DNA from: Bradyrhizobium diazoefficiens
GTDB taxonomy: Bacteria > Pseudomonadota > Alphaproteobacteria > Rhizobiales > Xanthobacteraceae
Direction: 5' to 3'
NCBI RefSeq assembly: GCF_018131015.1
Contig: NZ_JAFCJJ010000009.1
Location: 178,412 to 242,411 of the forward strand
Length of the DNA: 64,000 nucleotides
Position numbers and translations under genes: made by a program. Positions 10,751-17,145 of the stretch are shown piece after piece (positions within the stretch are counted from its first letter, which is position 1; the number at the start of each line of letters is the position of its first letter). The notes below the pieces were generated by a model, which was not told the DNA's origin, did not search any database, and saw only the letters and a list, made by a program, of their open reading frames with translations.

Positions 10751-11092
10751 ACAGATTTCCCCCCGCCCGCGCCAGGCGCGTGGCTGTCCTCGATTGCTTC
10801 GGCTTTCCGGAGGCTCTGGAGCCTGCCCGGAACGCCGCCTCCGGGCGCGGAATATGCCGGAGGTGACGGGGGTTAGGCAAGGCGGAAAGCTGAGCAGATC
10901 AGGTCTCCGATCGGGGGACTTATGCTCCCTTAGTCGGAGGGCTTTGACGTGTCCCTGCCCGGCCTTCCGGTTCGCAAAGCGCGCCGGTCGTCAAGCCGTC
11001 GTTAACGGTCTTTCGCCCCGCGCGCCAGCCTTCATAGAAAATTTTCCCGCTGACATCATCATGCGCGGGTTTTCATCGCCGGGAATATTGTT
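10751..11092. other. 342-bp divergent intergenic region, no gene seen
   Basis: Spacer between livG (leftward) and the PAS-like gene (rightward). It contains two perfect inverted repeats, CCGGAGGC at 10807-10814 with 10837-10844, and CTCCGA at 10905-10910 with 10934-10939. Both fall in what would be the livG leader. I could not identify a convincing promoter or riboswitch. Confidence 0.5.
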
Positions 11093-11734
11093 TTGGATTT
11101 TGCCAGCGCCGCTCCGTCCGCCGTCAAGTCGATCAAGCAGCGTGACCTCCTGAACACGTGGCTGCGACTCTATGCGCGCGAGCAGATTACGCCGGCGATC
11201 TCCGAGTATCAGCCCGCGCGCCTCGAGGACGAGCTCTCCGATCTCATCTACTATACGGTCGACACCTCGACACCGACGCCGCGCCTGACCATCCAGAGCG
11301 AAGGCACGCGCATATCGCGCGCCTATGGACATACCGGCAAGGGCGTTCTGCTCGATGAGTATATTGGACCGCGCCTCGCGCCCTTCGTGATGCCGGTCTA
11401 TTACCAATGCGTGGCGTGCGGGCTTCCGGTCTACACCGTGTCCGACGTCGACGACGTCTACGGACGCACCGTCGCCTATGAGCGGCTTCTGCTGCCCTTC
11501 CTCGCCAACGGCAGGATCAGCCACATCGTCGCCTCGCTGAAGACCTTCTGCGAGGACGGCGGCTTCGAGATCACGAATCTGATGCGCGGAAATGACGCGG
11601 CGCCGCGCCCGAAACTGCGCGCGGTGATCGACCGCGACTTGTTTCATCGCGCGCCCGGCCGCATCGCGTCCGCCGATGTGGTCGAATTCGCCGATCAGGA
11701 CGGCATCGCCACCGAGATCGTCGAACTGAACTAG
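11093..11734 (+). CDS. PAS_5-like domain protein
   Basis: A 213-residue protein whose order of elements (KQRDLLNTWLRLYARE, a helix, then a PAS-like core with YVGRL-type segments, YERLLLPFLANGRISHIVASL near the end) resembles the alphaproteobacterial PAS_5 family of stand-alone PAS proteins. The start is a TTG at 11093; no better ATG with a ribosome site is near. It could sense a small ligand, but there is no attached output domain and the neighbour genes do not suggest a partner. Confidence 0.65.
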   Translation: MDFASAAPSAVKSIKQRDLLNTWLRLYAREQITPAISEYQPARLEDELSDLIYYTVDTSTPTPRLTIQSEGTRISRAYGHTGKGVLLDEYIGPRLAPFVMPVYYQCVACGLPVYTVSDVDDVYGRTVAYERLLLPFLANGRISHIVASLKTFCEDGGFEITNLMRGNDAAPRPKLRAVIDRDLFHRAPGRIASADVVEFADQDGIATEIVELN

Positions 11735-11737
11735 CCG

Positions 11738-12097
11738 TCAGCGCGATTTGCCGCCGACCTCCTTGGCATAGACGTCCGGCTTGAAGCCGACCAGGAGCTT
11801 GGCGCCGATCTCGAGCACCGGCCGCTTGATCATCGATGGTTGCGCTAGCATCAGCGCCAGCGCCTTCTTCTCGGTGAGACCGTCCTTGTCGGCGTCGGGC
11901 AGCTTCTTGAAGGTCGTGCCGGCGCGATTGAGCAGCGTCTCCCAGCCGGCCTTGTCACTCCACTGCTTGAGCTTGTCCTTCTCCACGCCCGCCGCCTTGT
12001 AGTCGTGGAACTCGTAGGCGATGCCGTGGCTGTCGAGCCAGGCCCGCGCCTTCTTCATGGTGTCGCAGTTCTTGATGCCGTAGATGATGTTGGGCAA
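11738..12097 (-). CDS. ArsC/Spx-family protein (YffB-like)
   Basis: About 119 residues starting PNIIYGIKNCDTMKKARAWL, with the thioredoxin-fold ArsC/YffB motif (single Cys in NCDTMKKA) and KRPVLEIG near the end. No ATG precedes this motif, so the likely start is TTG 12097 with GGGGGA upstream. ArsC-like proteins of this branch act as glutathione-dependent reductases or have unknown roles; arsenate reduction is not implied, since no ars genes are present. It converges on the PAS-like gene with a 3-bp gap. Confidence 0.82.
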   Translation of the reverse strand: MPNIIYGIKNCDTMKKARAWLDSHGIAYEFHDYKAAGVEKDKLKQWSDKAGWETLLNRAGTTFKKLPDADKDGLTEKKALALMLAQPSMIKRPVLEIGAKLLVGFKPDVYAKEVGGKSR

Positions 12098-12199
12098 GGC
12101 GTCCCCCGCGCATGCGTCGTGTGATGCAGGTGGCGTTGTACGAAACTCCGCTTCCAGCCACAATATTGCGAACGCAGCCATTCCCCGAACGGATAGTCC

Positions 12200-12571
12200 A
12201 TGCACGTCACCCACGATCCCGCGGCGGCCGCATCGCCGACCATCGACTTCAACGCCTTCCTTGCGGTCGACATCCGCGTCGGCACCATCGTCGATGCAAA
12301 GCCGTTTCCCGAGGCGCGCAAGCCGGCCTTCAGGCTCTGGATCGACTTCGGCCCCGCAATTGGTGTGCGCAAGAGTTCGGCGCAGATCACCGAAAACCAT
12401 CCGCTCGAGACGCTGGTCGGACTGCAGGTCGCGGCCGTCGTCAATTTCCCGCCGCGCCAGATCGGGCCGGCGGTGTCGGAGGTGCTGACGCTCGGCTTCC
12501 CCGATGCCGACGGCAAGGTCGTGCTGATGCAACCGAGCAAGCCGGTGCCGAACGGCGGCCGGCTGTTCTAG
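12200..12571 (+). CDS. CsaA-like tRNA-binding domain protein
   Basis: A 123-residue stand-alone OB-fold tRNA-binding domain (FNAFLAVDIRVGTIVDAKPF, then PAFRLWIDFG and the C-terminal GKVVLMQPSKPVPNGGRLF typical of CsaA/Trbp111 proteins). These dimers bind the elbow of tRNA or act as export chaperones. The gene is divergent from the ArsC-like gene. ATG 12200 has no strong ribosome site but matches the family start. Confidence 0.88.
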   Translation: MHVTHDPAAAASPTIDFNAFLAVDIRVGTIVDAKPFPEARKPAFRLWIDFGPAIGVRKSSAQITENHPLETLVGLQVAAVVNFPPRQIGPAVSEVLTLGFPDADGKVVLMQPSKPVPNGGRLF

Positions 12572-12656
12572 CGGCACGCGTTCACCTCGATTTCTCCGAT
12601 TCTCTTCTCGCTCGGCCCAACGTCCGGACTTGACCCGGACCGATCGTCGAATTAAT

Positions 12657-12674
12657 AATGACTGACTGGTCGTT
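12657..12674. promoter_or_regulatory. candidate TetR operator
   Basis: The imperfect palindrome AATGAC-N6-GTCGTT lies in an AT-rich stretch about 80 bp upstream of the TetR gene, in unusual contrast with the GC-rich surroundings. One of six base pairs is broken. It fits autoregulation of the TetR-TauE pair. Confidence 0.35.
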
Positions 12675-12755
12675 TTTTATATTGAACCGCTATATGGAAT
12701 GCATTTTCTGCGGATCTGAAAACGATCGACGTGTCAGTTATTTAAGGGCGGCGCG

Positions 12756-13388
12756 ATGCCAAAGATCAGCGACAAGCAGCGTGAGGGACGGCGTCGGCAA
12801 ATCCTCGAAGCCGCCCTCGCCTGCTTCTCCGAGAACGGTTTCCACCAGACCGGAATGGCCGACATCGTGAAGCGGTCGGGGCTCAGCCATGGCGCGGTCT
12901 ATCTCTACTTCGCCAGCAAGGACGACCTGATCGAGGCGCTTGCCGACGACCGGCATCGCCGCGAGGCCGTGCTCAACTCGGTCGCGCAAGGTTCGAGCGA
13001 TCCGATCGACGGACTGCACGCCCTGGTTCGCGTCTATGCTGCATGGCTCACCGATCCCGCCGGCGAAGCGCGGCGCCGGGTTGGCATTCATGGCTGGGCC
13101 GAAGCGCTGCGCAACCGCCGCGTCCGCACCGGCGTCGTCGAGGGCATCGACATGCCGCGCGCCCTGATCGTGGCGCTGGTGGAGCGCGCCCAGCACGACG
13201 GCCTGATCCGGCGCGATCTCGGCGCCGACGCGATCGCGCGCACGCTGGTCGCGATCTTCCAGGGCTTTGTGCTGCAAAAATGCTGGGGCGAGGATTTTGA
13301 CGTGGAGGCCTGCATGGCGACCGTCGGCAGCGTGATCGACGGATTTCGCACGGCGAGGCCGGACGTCAGGCGGCGAACGAGGGCGTGA
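12756..13388 (+). CDS. TetR-family transcriptional regulator
   Basis: A 210-residue regulator with the N-terminal helix-turn-helix of TetR proteins (GRRRQILEAALACFSENGFHQTGMADIVKRSGLSHGAVY, residues 10-48) and a variable ligand-binding C-terminal part. It is followed 3 bp later by the TauE/SafE permease gene, so it probably controls that transporter in response to its substrate. It is preceded by an AT-rich region with a candidate operator. Confidence 0.92.
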   Translation: MPKISDKQREGRRRQILEAALACFSENGFHQTGMADIVKRSGLSHGAVYLYFASKDDLIEALADDRHRREAVLNSVAQGSSDPIDGLHALVRVYAAWLTDPAGEARRRVGIHGWAEALRNRRVRTGVVEGIDMPRALIVALVERAQHDGLIRRDLGADAIARTLVAIFQGFVLQKCWGEDFDVEACMATVGSVIDGFRTARPDVRRRTRA

Positions 13389-13391
13389 GCG

Positions 13392-14174
13392 ATGTCCGCC
13401 CTTCATGACCTCCTCGCCGGCGCCTGCGTCGGTCTCGTCGGCGGGCTGACGTCGGGCTTCATGGGTACGAGCCCGGGTGGCGGCCTCGTCATCTTCTGCG
13501 TGCTGCTGCTCGGCGCCGAGCAGCACGTCGCTCAGGGCACCTCCCTGATCGCGCAGGTGCCGCCGACCGGCCTCGCCGGCGTGCGTCGCTACTGGCAGAA
13601 CGGCAACCGCAGCCCGCTGCAATGGATCGTCTGGATCGGCGTTGGATTTCTCGCCGGCGGCGCGGGCGGCAGCTACGCCGCGACCGCAGTCTCCGACTCC
13701 GTCTTGCAATGGACCTACGTCGCCTATCTCGTCGCGCTGATTGCGGCGCTGGTGCTGCGTCGTGACCGCAAGGACGCGAGCAGCGGGGCCGGCGCGCCCG
13801 ACCGATTGCCCTGGCTCCCGCTGCTCCTCATCGGCGTACTTGCCGGGTTTTCCTCAGGCTTCATGGGAATCGGCGGCGGGCTCGCGATCACCGTCGGCCT
13901 CGCCGCCGGCCTGCGCGTGCCGCAGCATCAGGCGCAACTCATCAGCCTCGTCTTCTCCGTCATCCCGACCAACATTCCCGCGGCCTGGATCTACTGGAGC
14001 AAGGGACTGATGGTGGGCTGGCCCGCCATCATCGGCATCCTGGCCGGCCTCTGGATCGGCACCGATCTCGGTGCGCGCATGGCCAATGGTGTCAGCAAGA
14101 CAGTTCTGCGCCGGGTCATGATCGCCCTCGTCGCGTTGATGGCGCTGTACATGGCCCGCAAGGCTCTGAGCTAG
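13392..14174 (+). CDS. TauE/SafE-family anion permease
   Basis: A 260-residue membrane protein with about eight helices in two repeats, each starting with the family motif (GGLTSGFMGTSPGGGLVIF near residues 18-36 and GVLAGFSSGFMGIGGGLAIT near 151-170). TauE/SafE permeases move sulfite, sulfoacetate or other organosulfur anions. The substrate is unknown here. It forms a two-gene operon with the TetR gene. Confidence 0.9.
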   Translation: MSALHDLLAGACVGLVGGLTSGFMGTSPGGGLVIFCVLLLGAEQHVAQGTSLIAQVPPTGLAGVRRYWQNGNRSPLQWIVWIGVGFLAGGAGGSYAATAVSDSVLQWTYVAYLVALIAALVLRRDRKDASSGAGAPDRLPWLPLLLIGVLAGFSSGFMGIGGGLAITVGLAAGLRVPQHQAQLISLVFSVIPTNIPAAWIYWSKGLMVGWPAIIGILAGLWIGTDLGARMANGVSKTVLRRVMIALVALMALYMARKALS

Positions 14175-14177
14175 ATC

Positions 14178-14882
14178 CTAAGGTCGCTTCGGAATGTTCA
14201 GCCCACGCTGCACGGCCGGGCGCGCCAGGCCGCGTTCGAGCCAGGCACCGACCGACTTGAACTGGCTGAATTCGACGAGATCGCCGGCGCCGTAGAAGCC
14301 GATGAGGTTGCGTGTCCAGCCGAGCATGGAAATGTCGGCGATGCCAAAATCGTCATCCATGAACCATTGCCGGCCGGCAAGGTGAGTCTCCATCACGCCG
14401 AGCAGACGTTTGGACTCATTGACGTAGCGCTCGAGCGGCCGCTTGTCCTCAAAATCCTTGCCGGCGAATTTGTGGAAGAACCCGACCTGGCCGAACATCG
14501 GCCCGATGCCGCCCATCTGGAAATGCACCCACTGGATGGCCTGGTAGCGCCGCGCCGCATCCTGCGGCAGCAGCTTGCCGGTCTTCTCGGCCAGATACTG
14601 CAGGATCGCGCCGGATTCGAACAGCGGCAGCGGCTTGCCGCCGGGGCCGTTGGGGTCGAGGATCGCCGGGATCTTGCCGTTCGGATTGAGCGAGAGGAAT
14701 TCGACCGTCTTCTGATCGTCCTTGCCGAAATCGACGAGATGGACCTCGTAAGGCAGCCCGATCTCCTCGAGCATGATCGAGACCTTGACGCCGTTCGGCG
14801 TCGGCAGCGAATAAAGCTGGAGCAGCTCGGGATGCTTGGCCGGCCAGCGCTTCGTGATGGGAAAGGAGGAGAGATCGGACAT
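14178..14882 (-). CDS. glutathione S-transferase family protein (YfcG/Ure2-like)
   Basis: A 234-residue GST with the N-terminal thioredoxin fold (YSLPTPNGVKVSIMLEEIGLPYEVH, residues 24-48), the cis-Pro and ESGAILQYLAEKTG segment of the glutathione site, and the all-helical C-terminal domain with FGIADISMLGW. The TPNG motif and overall form place it with the nu-class YfcG/YghU group, which have disulfide-bond oxidoreductase activity. It converges on the TauE gene. Confidence 0.93.
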   Translation of the reverse strand: MSDLSSFPITKRWPAKHPELLQLYSLPTPNGVKVSIMLEEIGLPYEVHLVDFGKDDQKTVEFLSLNPNGKIPAILDPNGPGGKPLPLFESGAILQYLAEKTGKLLPQDAARRYQAIQWVHFQMGGIGPMFGQVGFFHKFAGKDFEDKRPLERYVNESKRLLGVMETHLAGRQWFMDDDFGIADISMLGWTRNLIGFYGAGDLVEFSQFKSVGAWLERGLARPAVQRGLNIPKRP

Positions 14883-14962
14883 CGGGACTCCGGCTTCATT
14901 CGTGAGCGTCCGCCTAATCTAGGCGAGCCACCGAATGACGCAAGGTCACGGAGCTGGTCAGA

Positions 14963-15106
14963 CTACAAAGGCCGCAACAGCTGGTTTGTCGCGTACATGA
15001 TATCATGCTGCGCACGCCGCTCGATGAAGAGTTGCCCGGTGAAGAGCAATGCTCCCGTGAAGACGAGCGCGATCATCGCGGTTGCGAGTTGACTGACATC
15101 ATTCAT
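14963..15106 (-). CDS. small single-span membrane protein
   Basis: A 47-residue reading frame (MNDVSQLATAMIALVFTGALLF...) with one hydrophobic segment at about residues 8-25, followed by a basic, polar tail. The charge pattern suggests an inner-membrane protein with the C-terminus in the cytoplasm. It is supported only by its composition and position between genes on the same strand. No homolog is recognised. Confidence 0.45.
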   Translation of the reverse strand: MNDVSQLATAMIALVFTGALLFTGQLFIERRAQHDIMYATNQLLRPL

Positions 15107-15227
15107 CGCACAAGCTTCTCTGTCATCGGTCGAACGGGGAACGCGGACCGCCCATCGACGGTTCCTGTCCGCCCCGAAAAAATTGCCGCTTTTTCCCAAC
15201 CCACGATTTCGCCGTCACGCGGCTCTC

Positions 15228-15902
15228 TCAATAGTTGATCTCCATCCGCAGCCCGCGCGGATCGGTCTCCTCGCCGCCGACACGCTGCGTGCTGTCGCGC
15301 GCCGCAACCGCGCAGGCACAGGCATCGACGAGATCATCGCGACCGATGCCGGTGCCGTGGCGAAGCGTCAGCCAGCGTTCGATCCGGGTGAAGCCGCGTC
15401 CCCTGAGCAGCCCGATGCGCTGCGCGCGGCCACGCGGCGTCGTCTTCGGTTCGAGCCGCACACCGCCGGCGAGATTCCAGAAGATCAATTCCGGATGCGC
15501 CTCGCCGATCGTCGCCTGCCGTGCCGGCGTCATGATCTCGTCGACGTCCCTGATCTTGTCTCTGATGTTCCAGAGTTGTGCAGAGACGCCCCTGCCCTTG
15601 CCTTCGTGCGCCCAGTAGTGGCGATTGGCTGATGCCATGTCGGGGAATGTCCAGAGGTCGCGGCGCGCGCCGAGAAACACCGCCGGGCCCACCAATTCGC
15701 GCGCGCGCAAGTCGCACACGCGATAGCCGCCCGGCTTCAATCCGATCGGCATGTCGATCATCGCGCGCGCATGCGGCATCGCGAGCAGGCGCGTCAGCCC
15801 CGGCGAATAATCGAAGCCGTGCTCGCCGCGATGATCGATCCATGCGGCGACCCAGCCGAAGCGAAATCCATCGAGGCCGAGATAGTTTGCCACGTCATGC
15901 AT
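15228..15902 (-). CDS. DUF429 domain-containing protein
   Basis: A 224-residue protein beginning YLGLDGFRFGWVAAWID and containing IDMPIGLKPGGYRVCD, ARRDLWTFPDMASANRHYW and the C-terminal GRDDLVDACACAVAAR segment, all typical of DUF429, a predicted RNase H-fold nuclease-like family. ATG 15902 is preferred over a TTG at 15938. Its promoter region overlaps the rightward promoter of the candidate small RNA. Function not established. Confidence 0.85.
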   Translation of the reverse strand: MHDVANYLGLDGFRFGWVAAWIDHRGEHGFDYSPGLTRLLAMPHARAMIDMPIGLKPGGYRVCDLRARELVGPAVFLGARRDLWTFPDMASANRHYWAHEGKGRGVSAQLWNIRDKIRDVDEIMTPARQATIGEAHPELIFWNLAGGVRLEPKTTPRGRAQRIGLLRGRGFTRIERWLTLRHGTGIGRDDLVDACACAVAARDSTQRVGGEETDPRGLRMEINY

Positions 15903-15956
15903 CCATGTCGCCGGCGTCTTGTCGCCGGTGTCTTGCAATTTTTACACGCACGTCGC

Positions 15957-15985
15957 TTGACATCCGCAAGTTGCAGGCGTATTTC
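15957..15985 (+). promoter_or_regulatory. sigma-70 type promoter of candidate small RNA
   Basis: A perfect -35 TTGACA at 15957-15962, a 17-bp spacer, and -10 TATTTC at 15980-15985. Transcription would start near 15992, into a stretch with no protein gene on this strand but ending at a good intrinsic terminator. Confidence 0.5.
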
Positions 15986-15991
15986 CCGCCG

Positions 15992-16189
15992 CCTCGCGAA
16001 TACTTCCGTTCGCGAAAATCGATGAACCCGATGATGAAGCACAGCTACGAAAGATTTGCGCGACTGTCGAATGGCCTCCGGCCAATCGATTGCGCATGCC
16101 CGGCTCATGGGAGCGACCTTGCCTGACCGCAAGATCGACAGTCCGCTTCTCACGGACCCTCCCGAGCCTGCCGCTCCGGAGGGTTTTTT
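15992..16189 (+). ncRNA. candidate small RNA (about 200 nt)
   Basis: The transcript predicted from the promoter at 15957-15985 to the terminator at 16156-16189 is rich in structure. It has a hairpin TCGCGAA/TTCGCGA just after the start, a long-range helix of AATCGAT near 16018 with ATCGATT near 16085, a GGCC/GGCC hairpin inside it, and GTCCG/CGGAC at 16141-16156. A 34-codon frame (16022-16126) exists but lacks a ribosome site. It lies just before the Y RNA-like array. I do not recognise the family. Confidence 0.42.
16156..16189 (+). terminator. rho-independent terminator
   Basis: Stem ACCCTCC (16156-16162) with GGAGGGT (16178-16184) followed by a run of six T (16184-16189) on the + strand only. 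No + strand protein gene ends here, so it must end a non-coding transcript. Confidence 0.75.
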
Positions 16190-16428
16190 GTTGCCCGCCG
16201 CGCGGCCCAATCGAACATCCCGGCGATGGCCGGAACGGGAGACCCGGATCCCGGGGCTCGCGCTGGAGAGGCGCGTGCCCAAGTGCGCGGGGCCTGCCGG
16301 AGGGAACGAGGCGATGAGCCGGACACCGATGGCAGAGCGACCCCAGTGGGTTCGCAACATGCGGCGCGTCGACAGCGCCGCGATAGCAATTTTGTAGATC
16401 GTTTGCCGCGGTGATCGCGGCTCAACCG

Positions 16429-16608
16429 ACGCTGGTGGTGAAGATGTCGGATACTTCTCCACGGTAAAGCGGGTTCGAATCCCGCCTTTGACACACGCAC
16501 CGGGATGCGGCCTCGGGAAAGGCTTGCACGCGGCCCGGCGCAGGATCCGTCCGCAAGGGCGGCCTGTGTTGTCGTCACTGAAAGCCGATATCGCCCGTTC
16601 CCCAGCGT
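16429..16608 (+). ncRNA. Y RNA-like tRNA mimic, copy 1
   Basis: Closing stem ACGCTGG (16429-16435) with CCAGCGT (16602-16608), followed inside by TGGTGAAGAT (16436-16445) and ATCGCCCGTTCC (16590-16601), the two motifs shared by all four copies. A second helix pairs TCGG (16447-16450) with CCGA (16585-16588). A perfect T arm follows: GCGGG-TTCGAAT-CCCGC (16469-16485). Unlike the other copies, no D arm or capped acceptor can be found. A 100-nt insert with its own hairpins (for example CCGC-AAGG-GCGG) takes their place. It is the longest and most diverged copy. Confidence 0.7.
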
Positions 16609-16641
16609 ACCCTTCCAAAGGCCGGTGCAAGAGCATCGGCC

Positions 16642-16788
16642 TGGCGGTGGTGAAGATGCCTGTTACTTCGGTCAGAGCGCCGTCCTGGCTTGCCAGAACG
16701 GAGGTCGCGGGTTCGTCTCCCGCCGGCTGAAATGCCGTAGCTCAGTTTGCTCAACAAGGGCAGCAACAGCATCGCTCGTTCCCCGCCA
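16642..16788 (+). ncRNA. Y RNA-like tRNA mimic, copy 2
   Basis: Closing stem TGGCGG (16642-16647) with CCGCCA (16783-16788); conserved TGGTGAAGAT (16648-16657) and ATCGCTCGTTCC (16771-16782). Second helix CTGTT (16660-16664) with AACAG (16765-16769). Then a hairpin CCGT/ACGG plus CTGG/CCAG stands where an anticodon arm would be. It is followed by a tRNA-like AGGTC, T arm GCGGG-TTCGTCT-CCCGC (16707-16723), acceptor-like CGGC/GCCG closed by a 6-nt loop (16724-16737), U8-A9, and a degenerate D arm starting GCTCAG. This is a permuted tRNA order. Confidence 0.78.
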
Positions 16789-16794
16789 ACCCCA

Positions 16795-16963
16795 TCACGA
16801 TCCGTGGTGAAGATAGCTGTTACTTCGACTGATAATCGAGAGGTCGCGGGTTCGAATCCCGCCCGGTGTACCGTGCACCGGTAGCTCAGCGGATAGAGCG
16901 CTACCCGGCCTGCAGGGTAAGCTGCAGGCCGGGGTCTCAGCATCGCCTGTTCCCGGATCGTGA
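16795..16963 (+). ncRNA. Y RNA-like circularly permuted tRNA-Ile(GAU) mimic, copy 3
   Basis: A perfect 10-bp closing stem pairs 16795-16804 with 16954-16963. Conserved TGGTGAAGAT (16805-16814) and ATCGCCTGTTCC (16942-16953); second helix GCTG (16816-16819) with CAGC (16938-16941). Inside, in order: anticodon arm TTCGA/TCGAG (16824-16828, 16836-16840) with 7-nt loop CTGATAA, anticodon GAT at 16831-16833; variable loop AGGTC; T arm GCGGG-TTCGAAT-CCCGC (16846-16862); acceptor-like CCGGTG/CACCGG capped by 7 nt; TA; D arm GCTC-AGCGGATA-GAGC (16884-16899); then a perfect 12-bp hairpin (16904-16933). Every tRNA element is present, but opened between D and anticodon arms. Confidence 0.85.
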
Positions 16964-16979
16964 CTTTCTCGTCGCCACC

Positions 16980-17105
16980 GCCGGTGGTGAAGAGCGCTGT
17001 TACATCGCTGTCGGAGGTTCGAGCCCTCCCGGACGCCAGTCCGTAGCTCAGTTGGTAGAGCACGTTCAGCCCGCAGGGGCAGTTCAGCCTCGCTTGTTCC
17101 CCGGC
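16980..17105 (+). ncRNA. Y RNA-like tRNA mimic, copy 4
   Basis: The shortest and cleanest copy. Closing stem GCCGG (16980-16984) with CCGGC (17101-17105); TGGTGAAGAG (16985-16994) and CTCGCTTGTTCC (17089-17100); second helix GCTG (16996-16999) with CAGC (17085-17088). T arm GGAGG-TTCGAGC-CCTCC (17013-17029), acceptor stem CGGAC/GTCCG closed by the tetraloop GCCA (17030-17043), U8-A9, a perfect D arm GCTC-AGTTGGTA-GAGC (17046-17061), and hairpin GCCC/GGGC (17069-17080). There is no anticodon arm. It ends 40 bp before rsr and matches the known plan of bacterial YrlA-type Y RNAs. Confidence 0.85.
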
Positions 17106-17145
17106 ACCCGTTTCCATTCCCCCGTCAACCCAAGAGGAGGCCGTC

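Noticed and set aside
10807..10844. Terminator or attenuator in the livG leader
   Set aside because: Good inverted repeat but no T run on either strand, and distance to livG does not suggest control.
11738..12097. Arsenate reductase
   Set aside because: Only the ArsC fold of the YffB/Spx type is seen, with no ars operon; most such proteins do not reduce arsenate.
16108..16123. Sigma-54-like promoter TGGGAGCGACCTTGCC before the Y RNA array
   Set aside because: Spacing and TTGC fit, and RtcR-type control uses sigma-54, but a strong terminator at 16156-16189 lies directly downstream and the site is inside the predicted small RNA. It could only work with antitermination.
16022..16126. 34-codon reading frame as a leader peptide
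   Set aside because: No ribosome site, no run of one amino acid's codons, and composition like neighbouring non-coding DNA.
16429..17105. Ordinary tRNA genes broken into fragments (tRNA remnants or pseudo-tRNAs)
   Set aside because: T arms come before D arms in copies 2-4, acceptor stems are closed by loops, and flanking stems covary between copies. Random decay would not give this order.
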